A stretch of 37,145 nucleotides of DNA, taken from NCBI GenBank assembly GCA_029561175.1, contig JAKQJL010000034.1:1-37145 (forward strand). Direction: 5' to 3'. This stretch comes from a bacterium (GTDB taxonomy: Bacteria; Patescibacteriota; Microgenomatia; UBA12405). Of this stretch, positions 1 through 7,924 are shown in pieces. Under the pieces are notes generated by a model. It was not told where the DNA came from. It ran no database searches and was given only the letters and a program-made list of their open reading frames with translations. Each line of letters begins with the position of its first letter. Position 1 is the stretch's first letter. The translations under genes were made by a program, and so were the position numbers.

Positions 1-6
1 TTAATG

Positions 7-324
7 TCATTTTCTAAAAGATAAATTTAAATTTACTCCGTCTGTTATTTCATAAGAATTATTTAAGTTGACAAACAAGGTTTTTCTTCTTCCAATAATT
101 GTTTGAATACCATTTACTTTAAAAGATACTTGGTGGTCAGGTTGGCTTCCTTTTAAAATAACAGTTGCACTATGTTTATCATCATTTACATATATTTTCT
201 CAATACAATCAATACCAACACTTCCAAAATCTTTATTTCTACTATTTCCATGATCATCATTTCGGTATTCTCCGTCATAATAAATCATTGTTGTTCCTTC
301 TGATTCTATATATAATGGCGCCAT
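7..324 (-). CDS. hypothetical protein (start may be internal, ATG at 288)
   Basis: 105-aa ORF, no recognisable family. An AAGGA Shine-Dalgarno-like motif lies just upstream of the in-frame ATG at 288 (MIYYDGEYRND...). Confidence 0.5.
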   Translation of the reverse strand: MAPLYIESEGTTMIYYDGEYRNDDHGNSRNKDFGSVGIDCIEKIYVNDDKHSATVILKGSQPDHQVSFKVNGIQTIIGRRKTLFVNLNNSYEITDGVNLNLSFRK

Positions 325-434
325 AGTTTGAGTATTAAAAACTATAATTCATATATAACCCTACATTCACTTAGTACTATAATTTTTGTTGTCATATTGA
401 TTTATATTTCTAATAACTATATTATAAGCCATAA

Positions 435-1682
435 ATGCCAAAAAGTACAATAAATTTGATCAATCTTCCCACTTCTCCTGGTTGCTATCTCTACCGGGAT
501 GCTTTGGGTGAGATTATTTATGTTGGCAAAGCCATCAATTTAAAAAAACGTGTTTCTCAATATTTTCACCGCGACGATGCTCTTGGCCCCAAAACTCAAA
601 CTCTAGTTTCTCAAATTGCTTCAATCGAAACCAAGGTTGTTAGTTCCGAAATCGAAGCTTTAATTCTAGAATCTAGTCTTATCAAAAAATATCGCCCTAA
701 ATATAATTCTCTTTTAAAAGATGATCGATCATATTCTTATATCGTCATTACTAATGATCTTTTTCCTCTGGTTTATTCTACCCACTATTCATCAATTCCT
801 CCCAAATCAACCGTCTTTGGGCCTTTCCCTTCAGGTAAAGATGTTGTCAATTTACTCTCAACTATTCACCACATTTTTCCCTATTATAAAAAAGCTCACC
901 CCAAAACCGAGTGTCTTTATTGCCATTTAAATCAGTGTCCTGGCCCAAATCCAAATCGTCAAGATTATCTAAAAACTATTTCAAAAATTAAAAAAATTCT
1001 AAATAATAAGTTTTCACTACTTCGTCGTCAGTTGGTTTCAGAAATTAAAAAAGTAAATCAACCCGAGTCTTACGAAAAAGCTTTAGCACTAAAAAAACAA
1101 TTAGATTCACTAGATTATATTGTTTCTGGTTGGCGAAATTTAAAGAACCTTTTTGAATCAGTCAATTTATCTGAAGATAAACAGAGTCAAGCTATAAACG
1201 AGCTAAAAACAACCATAAATTTGCCTAAAATTAATCGGATTGAATGTTACGATATTTCTCAAATGGGTACCAAATATTTTGTTGGTTCAATGGTGGTTTG
1301 GCAAAATGGCGCCATCGATAAATCGCAGTATAAAAAATTTAAAATTAATACTAAAGTCACTCCCGATGATCAATATATGATTAAAGAAGTTGTCTTTCGT
1401 CGTCTTCGTCATCCAGAATGGGGGACTCCCGATTTAATTATGGTTGATGGTGGTAAACCTCAAGTATCATCGGTTACCACTATTACTGATTTGCCAGTAA
1501 TTGGTTTAGCCAAAAAATTCGAAACTATTGTTATAAAAAATCAAAATGGTTTTCAGGAAATAAATTTACCAGTTAATTCTTCTGCTCTTAATTTACTAAA
1601 ATCACTTCGAGATGAAGCTCATCGTTTTGCCAATTATTACCGTTGTCAACTTATGTCTCAGTCAAGTGGATTGCTTTCCTAA
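435..1682 (+). CDS. uvrC: UvrC-like excinuclease ABC subunit C without C-terminal HhH region
   Basis: N-terminal GIY-YIG (GCYLYRDALGEIIYVGKAINLKKRVSQYF) and UvrC RNase H-like endonuclease motifs (IECYDISQMG, DLIMVDGGKPQ, RDEAHRFA). Protein ends about 10 aa after DEAHRFA. Confidence 0.9.
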   Translation: MPKSTINLINLPTSPGCYLYRDALGEIIYVGKAINLKKRVSQYFHRDDALGPKTQTLVSQIASIETKVVSSEIEALILESSLIKKYRPKYNSLLKDDRSYSYIVITNDLFPLVYSTHYSSIPPKSTVFGPFPSGKDVVNLLSTIHHIFPYYKKAHPKTECLYCHLNQCPGPNPNRQDYLKTISKIKKILNNKFSLLRRQLVSEIKKVNQPESYEKALALKKQLDSLDYIVSGWRNLKNLFESVNLSEDKQSQAINELKTTINLPKINRIECYDISQMGTKYFVGSMVVWQNGAIDKSQYKKFKINTKVTPDDQYMIKEVVFRRLRHPEWGTPDLIMVDGGKPQVSSVTTITDLPVIGLAKKFETIVIKNQNGFQEINLPVNSSALNLLKSLRDEAHRFANYYRCQLMSQSSGLLS

Positions 1683-3084
1683 TATGTTCTCTGGCGTTTG
1701 AAGATACTACTATATTTAGCCAATTTTTATTAACAATTGGTTTTTTAGTGGCAATAATCTCAATCAAATCTCCAGTTTTTAAAACCGTATCTATTCCTTT
1801 GTAATTATTATTTATCATCGCTCCTTTACAGCGGTCACCCAGATTAGAATGAATTTGATAAGCAAAATCAATCACTGTGCTGCCTTTAGGCAATTGAATC
1901 GTGTCACCTTTAGGAGTGAACACATAAATAAATTTATCTAAAACACTAATTCGATAATTTTTAATTTTATCGCCACCTGTTTGCCAGTTAACTAGCTCTT
2001 TAACCCACTCATATCCAACTCCACTTACCCCGGTGGTACCTTTACTCATTTTATAAGCGATATGAGAAGCAGGACCAAATTCATTAAATTCATGCATTTG
2101 AAAAGTTCGAATCTGAACCTCTACCGTTAATTTGTTTTTCCAATTTAAAGTAGTTTGAATAGATCTGTATCCATTTGGTTTTGGGCTGGAAATATAATCA
2201 TCAAATTCATTTGGTAAATACTCAAATTTAGCGTGTAATAATCCCAGTACGGTATAACAATCAGCTACCGATTCAACCAAAATTCTCACCCCCACCCGAT
2301 CTAATAACTTTTTCTTTAAAAAAGATCCGTATAAACTTTTTATTCTTCCTTGAATCTCGTAGTTATTAATATGATTAATCGCTGCCATTTGATTAATTTC
2401 ATTTTTAACTAAACCCAAAGCTTTAATTTCCTCCCGTTTTCTTTCAGAGATTCTTTCGTCCAATTCTTTCGCTTCTTTAGGATATAAAATTTTAAAGGCG
2501 ATATCTTCCAATAGTCTTTTAAAATAATGCAAACCCACATATTCTGCCACTGGCCCATAAATTCCAAAAACTCTTTTGGCATATTTTATTTGTCTTTCGG
2601 GTGATAACGATTTAATCGTCATCCCGTTATGAAGTTTATCGACCAATCTAATAATCAACACTCGCACGTCATCTACCGAAGAAAATAAAAATCTTCTAAA
2701 AACTTCAATATTTGTTTGATGAATTTCAATTCCACTAGTTTTTTTCTTAACCTCGGTCATGCCTTCTACTAGTAAAGCCACTTCATCTCCAAACTCATTG
2801 GCAATATCGTTCACTGTAATGTTAGTATCCTCAACACAATCATGTAATAACGCCGCTACCACGGCTTTCTCACCAACTCCCAATTGAGCACACACCTTAG
2901 CTACCCAAATCGGATGAGTAATATAAGCTTCTCCCGATTCTCTTCTTTGTCCTTGGTGGGCTAACAAGGCGTAATCATAGGCTTTTTGAATTTCAGCCAC
3001 AGGTAAATTATTTTCGATTGCCACCTTTTCTAGTTCAGGCCAAAAATTTTCTGAAAAAATATTTAAATCAAGATCTAAAGTCAT
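1651..3084 (-). CDS. rel: RelA/SpoT-family (p)ppGpp synthetase/hydrolase (HD, synthetase and TGS domains)
   Basis: HD motif (LLHDCVED), VDKLHN, synthetase core (RVGVRILVESVADCYTVLGLLH; KPNGYRSIQT), TGS (IYVFTPKGDTIQLPKGSTVIDFAYQIHSNLG). The ORF extends to 3123 but the ATG at 3084 is preceded by TATAAT+7 nt. Confidence 0.92.
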   Translation of the reverse strand: MTLDLDLNIFSENFWPELEKVAIENNLPVAEIQKAYDYALLAHQGQRRESGEAYITHPIWVAKVCAQLGVGEKAVVAALLHDCVEDTNITVNDIANEFGDEVALLVEGMTEVKKKTSGIEIHQTNIEVFRRFLFSSVDDVRVLIIRLVDKLHNGMTIKSLSPERQIKYAKRVFGIYGPVAEYVGLHYFKRLLEDIAFKILYPKEAKELDERISERKREEIKALGLVKNEINQMAAINHINNYEIQGRIKSLYGSFLKKKLLDRVGVRILVESVADCYTVLGLLHAKFEYLPNEFDDYISSPKPNGYRSIQTTLNWKNKLTVEVQIRTFQMHEFNEFGPASHIAYKMSKGTTGVSGVGYEWVKELVNWQTGGDKIKNYRISVLDKFIYVFTPKGDTIQLPKGSTVIDFAYQIHSNLGDRCKGAMINNNYKGIDTVLKTGDLIEIIATKKPIVNKNWLNIVVSSNAREHIRKAIHLTET

Positions 3085-3106
3085 TTGGGAAATTATAAAC
3101 CTATTT

Positions 3107-3796
3107 TTAAATTTTTTGAGCAAATACCAATAGTCTTTTCCAATCGGTTCCCAATGGCCAACAAGTTTGCAGAATCACTATTTCTTTATCTGGCTCTTTA
3201 TAATTTAAATATTCAATTTGTGAAGCTTCCACTACTTCAGTTTTATAAACTCGATAATTATGTACTTCTCCCTGATATCTAATTTGAACTTCATCATTCG
3301 TCTTTAATTCTCCCAACAGGTAAAATACCGAGTTCTTCCTTACCATATCAATTCCCTGATCAGTTGAGTGGGCAAAAATATAGGTAGTATGATTTGGTCC
3401 TAATCCTGGAAAATTACTTCCTTTGGCTTGAGCTACCACATTCTCTTTTAAAATCGGTAAATACTCAGTATCTTTAAAAGGATTAATATTGGGAACAATA
3501 TTTGAATATGCCGATATTTTAGGAATAATAATCGAGTATTCTTGGTCATCAAACTCTTTTGTTTCTATATTATTGGGTAATAAAGCAGTTTTTGTTTCAT
3601 ATTTATAAACTACTTTAACCAGTGGGCTGTACAAATAAAATATGTATCCTAAAGAGATTAAAAACAGGCAAGTTCCAAGGTAGAATACAACTTTTCTTAA
3701 CTTGCTAGGGTTATGATAGATAATCCCTTTTTTAGATCTAATTTTAACTTTTCTCGTTTTTGGAGTAACACGAAAAAAGTCTGTAATTATCGACAT
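3107..3796 (-). CDS. sortase family transpeptidase with N-terminal TM segment
   Basis: Sortase motifs: YIFAHSTDQG (catalytic His), VILQTCWP (TLxTC-type Cys), DWKRLLVFA (Arg); one N-terminal hydrophobic segment. Confidence 0.88.
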   Translation of the reverse strand: MSIITDFFRVTPKTRKVKIRSKKGIIYHNPSKLRKVVFYLGTCLFLISLGYIFYLYSPLVKVVYKYETKTALLPNNIETKEFDDQEYSIIIPKISAYSNIVPNINPFKDTEYLPILKENVVAQAKGSNFPGLGPNHTTYIFAHSTDQGIDMVRKNSVFYLLGELKTNDEVQIRYQGEVHNYRVYKTEVVEASQIEYLNYKEPDKEIVILQTCWPLGTDWKRLLVFAQKI

Positions 3797-3854
3797 AATC
3801 TTATTTTATATCCACTTGTTTGACAAATACAAGGCCATACTTTACTATATAACC

Positions 3855-3976
3855 TCATATGACCACAAAATACTTATCTCAAAATCAAAGTAAGTGTTCT
3901 GGTGGCTTCATTATCTGTCTCCCTTAACTATTAAGCTTAAAATACATAGCTTAATCAACTCTCGGGAGCTTTTTTT
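3855..3976 (+). ncRNA. candidate structured leader RNA / attenuator upstream of greA
   Basis: Predicted TSS about 3855. Hairpin A: AATACTTA(3869-3876)/TAAGTGTT(3891-3898) with CCAC(3863-3866)/GTGG(3902-3905). Hairpin B ends in GGGAGC followed by T7. Confidence 0.45.
3919..3976 (+). terminator. intrinsic-terminator-like hairpin plus T7 tract, 12 nt before greA ATG
   Basis: CTCCC(3919-3923)/GGGAG(3964-3968) outer stem, ATTAAGCT(3930-3937)/AGCTTAAT(3948-3955) inner stem, T7 at 3970-3976. Confidence 0.55.
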
Positions 3977-3988
3977 ATCAATCAAAAT

Positions 3989-4450
3989 ATGAATAAAACA
4001 CTTCTAACTCAAGAAGGCGCTATCAAATTACAAGTAGAATTAAAGGATCTTAAGGAAAAAAGAGATCACTTAATTGGTCAAATCGAAGAAGTTGCTCAAC
4101 CTGATGAATCAGGTGAAGATGGCTTGGCCACTCAACTTAAAGAAGAACTTGAAGTAATTTACGATAAAATCGACAAGATTGAAGAAACTTTAGAAGTTGC
4201 TGAAATAATTACCGATAAAAAACAATCTTTTAAAACTGTTCAAGTTGGTGCCTCAGTTAAAATAAAGATCTCTGGCAATTCCGTTAAAGAATTTCATATT
4301 GTAAATCAGATGGAATCAGACCCAACCATTAACAAAATTTCAGATACTTCACCTTTAGGCTCAGCTCTTCTTGGCAAAAAAGTTGATGATGAAATTGAAG
4401 TTCTTGCACCTGTAGGCAAAATTACCTACAAAATTGTTTCCATTGGCTGA
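3989..4450 (+). CDS. greA: transcription elongation factor GreA
   Basis: GreA N-terminal coiled coil (LTQEGAIKLQVELKDLKEKRD...) and C-terminal domain (SPLGSALLGKKVDDEIEVLAPVGKITYKI). Confidence 0.95.
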   Translation: MNKTLLTQEGAIKLQVELKDLKEKRDHLIGQIEEVAQPDESGEDGLATQLKEELEVIYDKIDKIEETLEVAEIITDKKQSFKTVQVGASVKIKISGNSVKEFHIVNQMESDPTINKISDTSPLGSALLGKKVDDEIEVLAPVGKITYKIVSIG

Positions 4451-4456
4451 TAAAAT
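4448..4456 (+). promoter_or_regulatory. putative extended -10 (TGATAAAAT) for lysS overlapping the greA stop codon
   Basis: greA TGA stop (4448-4450) followed by TAAAAT (4451-4456), 5 nt before lysS ATG (4462). Confidence 0.4.
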
Positions 4457-4461
4457 AAGTC

Positions 4462-5907
4462 ATGTCCGACTTAATACAACAACGTCAAGAAAAGCTTCAA
4501 AAATTAAAATCTTTAGGGTTAGACCCGTATCCTCAACCAAATTTAGTCAACCGAGATTCTACTCAAGTAGCTAAAACAAAAATCGATCAAACCACTACTG
4601 TTGCTGGTCGATTAATGCTACTTCGTGGTCACGGTAAAATTCTGTTTGCCGATCTGCAAGATTTTTCTGGAAAAATTCAAGTATTTTTCGAACAAAATAC
4701 TCTTGGCGAAAAAATGGAACAGGTTAAACTATTTGATATTGGCGATATCGTCACCGTTACTGGCATTGTATTTAAAACTACTGCTGGTGAAATTACCATC
4801 CGAGTTTCAGACTTTCAAATTCTGGCTAAAAACCTCCGCCCCCTACCCGAAAAATGGCATGGATTAACCGATACTGAAGAATGTTATCGTCAACGTTACG
4901 TCGATTTAATTGTTAATGCCGAATCACGTCAGGTCTTTTTGACTCGAACCAAAATCCTTTCTAGTATGCGTCAATTTCTAGATGATCATGGTTTTCTCGA
5001 AGTTGAAACTCCTATTCTTCAACCTGTATATGGAGGAGCTTCAGCTAAACCATTTATCACCAAACATAATGAACTCGATCAAGAAATGTATCTTCGAATT
5101 AGCGATGAACTTTATTTAAAAAGATTAGTTGTTGGTGGTTTTGAAAAAGTTTACGAAGTATCCCGTGATTTTCGTAACGAAGGTGTTTCTCGTTTTCATA
5201 ATCCTGAATTTACTCAAATCGAGTTTTATTACGCCTACATTGATTATCAAGAATTAATGAAGTTTACCGAAGAATTAATTGTCGATGTCGTCAAAAAAGT
5301 AAAAGGTAATCTCCAAGTTGTTTTTCAAGGAAAAACTCTCGATTTTACTCCACCTTTTAAAAAACTTAGTTTTAAAGATGCTATTTTAGAAAAAACTAAA
5401 ATTGATATCGATTTAATTAAAACTGAAGCTGATTTTCTAAAAAGTATTCAAGACTCTAAATTAAAATTAGATTTAAATGGTGTGGTTGGTCTCGGTGCCA
5501 TGTTCGATGCTCTTTACAAAGAATACGTTCGCCCATATTTGGAAGGTCCACTTTTTATTACCGACTACCCCTCAGAGATGATTGCTCTGGCCAAAAGGAA
5601 ACCAGAAAATCCTTCCAAAATTGCTTCTTTTCAACTAATCGCTTGTGGTACTGAATTGTTAAAAGCTTATAACGAGTTAAATGATCCCAAAGATCAACAC
5701 GATCGTTGGGTTGATGAGGAAACATTAGCTAAAAAAGGTGCCGAAAACGCCATGCAATTAGATACCGATTATCTTCGGGCTCTTGAATATGGCATGCCAC
5801 CAACGTCTGGTTGGGGGATGGGTATCGATCGTTTTACTCAATTTTTAACTGACTCGCCAACCATCAAAGACGTTATCTTATTTCCCGCCATGCGCCAGGA
5901 GGGGTAA
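4462..5907 (+). CDS. lysS: lysyl-tRNA synthetase, class II
   Basis: Class II aaRS motifs (RQRYVDLI, FLEVETPILQPVYGGASAKPFITKHNELDQEMYLRIS, GMPPTSGWGMGIDR). Confidence 0.96.
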   Translation: MSDLIQQRQEKLQKLKSLGLDPYPQPNLVNRDSTQVAKTKIDQTTTVAGRLMLLRGHGKILFADLQDFSGKIQVFFEQNTLGEKMEQVKLFDIGDIVTVTGIVFKTTAGEITIRVSDFQILAKNLRPLPEKWHGLTDTEECYRQRYVDLIVNAESRQVFLTRTKILSSMRQFLDDHGFLEVETPILQPVYGGASAKPFITKHNELDQEMYLRISDELYLKRLVVGGFEKVYEVSRDFRNEGVSRFHNPEFTQIEFYYAYIDYQELMKFTEELIVDVVKKVKGNLQVVFQGKTLDFTPPFKKLSFKDAILEKTKIDIDLIKTEADFLKSIQDSKLKLDLNGVVGLGAMFDALYKEYVRPYLEGPLFITDYPSEMIALAKRKPENPSKIASFQLIACGTELLKAYNELNDPKDQHDRWVDEETLAKKGAENAMQLDTDYLRALEYGMPPTSGWGMGIDRFTQFLTDSPTIKDVILFPAMRQEG

Positions 5908-6480
5908 ATGGATCGACAGTTGTTTGAAAACGCAGTTAAAGCTAATCTTGAAACCAATATTTACTATCATTCTTTAGCGCTTGAAGCGTGCATGTTAGCT
6001 CTTTACGACTATCTAAAACCAACAACTGGGCCATCAAAAGAAGATTGGGGTTTAGCAGGTTTAATTCATGATATTGATTACGCTGGTGAAACAAAATCAG
6101 ATCATCCTTATAAAACCTTAGAAGTTTTAAAAAAATATAAATTAGAAATTTCACCAGTTGTTGATCGAATTGTCAAAGATCATTGTGCTTCAACTGGTTT
6201 ACCTGCCGGAGCCTTAGCGCCGGCGGGATGGGCTATTCGTTGTGCCGATTCATTAACTGGTCTAATTACTGCCACTGCTTTGGTTTATCCTTCAAAAAAA
6301 CTTGCTGATGTAAAACTATCATCGGTCGTAAAAAGATTTTTAAAAGAACCAAAATTTGCTGCTGGCACTCGTCGAGAAGAGGTCGCATTATGTCAAACTA
6401 TGCTTAATATCCCTTTAGAGAAATTCATTGAAATTTGTTTTTTGGCAATGCAAAAAATTGCCCCAAAGATTGGTCTATAA
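5908..6480 (+). CDS. HD-domain phosphohydrolase-like protein
   Basis: GLIHDIDYAG HD motif, VKDHC, ALVYPSKKLADVKLSSVVKRF; strong SD AGGAGGGG at 5897-5904. Confidence 0.85.
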   Translation: MDRQLFENAVKANLETNIYYHSLALEACMLALYDYLKPTTGPSKEDWGLAGLIHDIDYAGETKSDHPYKTLEVLKKYKLEISPVVDRIVKDHCASTGLPAGALAPAGWAIRCADSLTGLITATALVYPSKKLADVKLSSVVKRFLKEPKFAAGTRREEVALCQTMLNIPLEKFIEICFLAMQKIAPKIGL

Positions 6481-6580
6481 GTCAATTGTCAACTAGCTAA
6501 CATAAAGATAAATAATGCCTATAATAAGGCAATATACAATTAGTAATCACTCTAAATTATGCTACAATACTTTTCAGTTC

Positions 6581-7846
6581 ATGATAGACATAAATATTTT
6601 GCGCGAGCAACCAGAGATTATCAAGCAGGCGTTAGTCAATCGTCAAAAAGATTTGAGTCTTTTGGAATCAGTTCAAAAAGCCGACTCCGATTATCTTCAA
6701 ATTTTAAAAGAAGTTGAAAATCTTCGAGCCGAACAAAATAAGTTAACTCGTAATTTTACGGGTAAGCCCACTGAAGAACAGTTATCAGCCGCCAAAACTA
6801 TTAAAGAAAATTTAAAGTCCAAAGAAGAACTTTTATCAGAGAAACAAACTAATCTAAATCTTTTACTAGAAGAAATCCCCAACATTCCCGCCGAAGATGT
6901 ACCTATTGGCAAAGATGATACCGATAATCAAGTTTACAAAACTGTTGGCGAAAAACCAAAATTTGATTTTACTCCACTCGATCATATCGATCTTGGTGAA
7001 AAACTTAATATTCTCGATGTCAAAAAAGCCGGTGAACTGTCTGGTTCTCGATTTGGTTATTTTAAAAACCAAGGTGCTGTTCTGGAAATGTCAGTTATGT
7101 TTTATGCCTTTACCAAATTAATCAATAAAGGTTTTCATGGTATGGTTCCACCTACCATGGTTAAAAGTAAAACTGAATGGGCTTGTGGTTACACTAGCAA
7201 TAAAAATCTTTTTAATGCTGGTTACTCTTCACCTGAAGATGATCTAATTTTTATTAGCTCCTCTGAACACTCAGTTGTTCCTTACCACTCTAACGAAGTC
7301 TTATCGGAAAAAGATCTTCCTATTAAATACGTTAACTTTTCTCCTTGCTTCCGTCGAGAAGCCGGAACTTATGGCAAAGACACTCGTGGTCTTTTTCGAG
7401 TTCACTTTTTTAATAAAGTCGAGATGAATATTTTTACCCTTCCCGATTTAAAGATATCCGATGCCATGTGCGAGGAAATGCTTTCTATCGAAGAAGAAAT
7501 TATGCAAGAGCTTGGGCTTCATTATCAAGTTATGAAATGTTGTACTGGCGACTTACCTCAACCCAACCGTCGAATGTACGATATCAACACTTGGTTCCCT
7601 GGTCAAAATAATTATCGTGAAACTCAATCCTGTTCTAACTGTTCTGATTATCAAGCTCGTCGGCTTAACACCAAAGTAAAAATTGGCAACGAAAACAAAT
7701 TAGTTCATATTCTCAACGCTACCGTTATTACCGACCGTGCTGTTTTGGCTATTTTGGAAAATCACCAACAACCAGATGGCAGTGTCAAAATTCCCGAATG
7801 TCTTTGGGCTTTAACCGGCTTTAAAGAAATTCGCCCTACTTTATAG
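6581..7846 (+). CDS. serS: seryl-tRNA synthetase
   Basis: MIDINILREQPEIIKQAL N-terminus, catalytic motifs (SPCFRREAGTYGKDTRGLFRVHFFNKVE; SCSNCSDYQARRLNTK). Start reset from 6515 to 6581; extended -10 TGCTACAAT ends at 6568. Confidence 0.95.
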   Translation: MIDINILREQPEIIKQALVNRQKDLSLLESVQKADSDYLQILKEVENLRAEQNKLTRNFTGKPTEEQLSAAKTIKENLKSKEELLSEKQTNLNLLLEEIPNIPAEDVPIGKDDTDNQVYKTVGEKPKFDFTPLDHIDLGEKLNILDVKKAGELSGSRFGYFKNQGAVLEMSVMFYAFTKLINKGFHGMVPPTMVKSKTEWACGYTSNKNLFNAGYSSPEDDLIFISSSEHSVVPYHSNEVLSEKDLPIKYVNFSPCFRREAGTYGKDTRGLFRVHFFNKVEMNIFTLPDLKISDAMCEEMLSIEEEIMQELGLHYQVMKCCTGDLPQPNRRMYDINTWFPGQNNYRETQSCSNCSDYQARRLNTKVKIGNENKLVHILNATVITDRAVLAILENHQQPDGSVKIPECLWALTGFKEIRPTL

Positions 7847-7860
7847 AGGAGCCACCCAAT

Positions 7861-7891
7861 CCCGGTATACCGAATTATCGAGTATACCGGG
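7861..7891. repeat. nested inverted repeat upstream of secA
   Basis: CCCGGTATAC-CGA-ATTA-TCG-A-GTATACCGGG: 10-bp perfect stem plus 3 bp after one bulged A; contains self-palindrome CGGTATACCG (7863-7872). Confidence 0.85.
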
Positions 7892-7911
7892 ATGGTTTGC
7901 ATTCTTCGTTA

Positions 7912-7917
7912 TATAAT
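7912..7917 (+). promoter_or_regulatory. secA -10 box (TATAAT), 7 nt from start codon
   Basis: Perfect TATAAT followed by CATTTCT then ATG (7925). Confidence 0.6.
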
Positions 7918-7924
7918 CATTTCT

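Larger units (their letters stand above)
3797..3988. promoter_or_regulatory. divergent sortase(-)/greA(+) control region
   Basis: Plus strand: TTGACA (3820-3825), 17 nt, TACTAT (3843-3848). Minus strand: TAAAAT (3808-3803) 6 nt before the sortase ATG, with a possible TTGTAT -35 (3832-3827). Confidence 0.55.

Noticed and set aside
721-930. 69-aa ORF inside uvrC
   Set aside because: Alternative-frame ORF within a well-supported gene; AT-rich background explains it.
3085-3282. 65-aa plus-strand ORF opposite sortase/rel
   Set aside because: Antisense to well-supported genes, no recognisable domain.
6517-6530. GCCT-ATAATA-AGGC mini-hairpin upstream of serS
   Set aside because: Only 4-5 bp stem and no T-tract; too weak to call a terminator or leader element.
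5942-7072. Antisense ORFs opposite the HD gene and serS
   Set aside because: Mirror the coding frame of conserved genes; no independent support.
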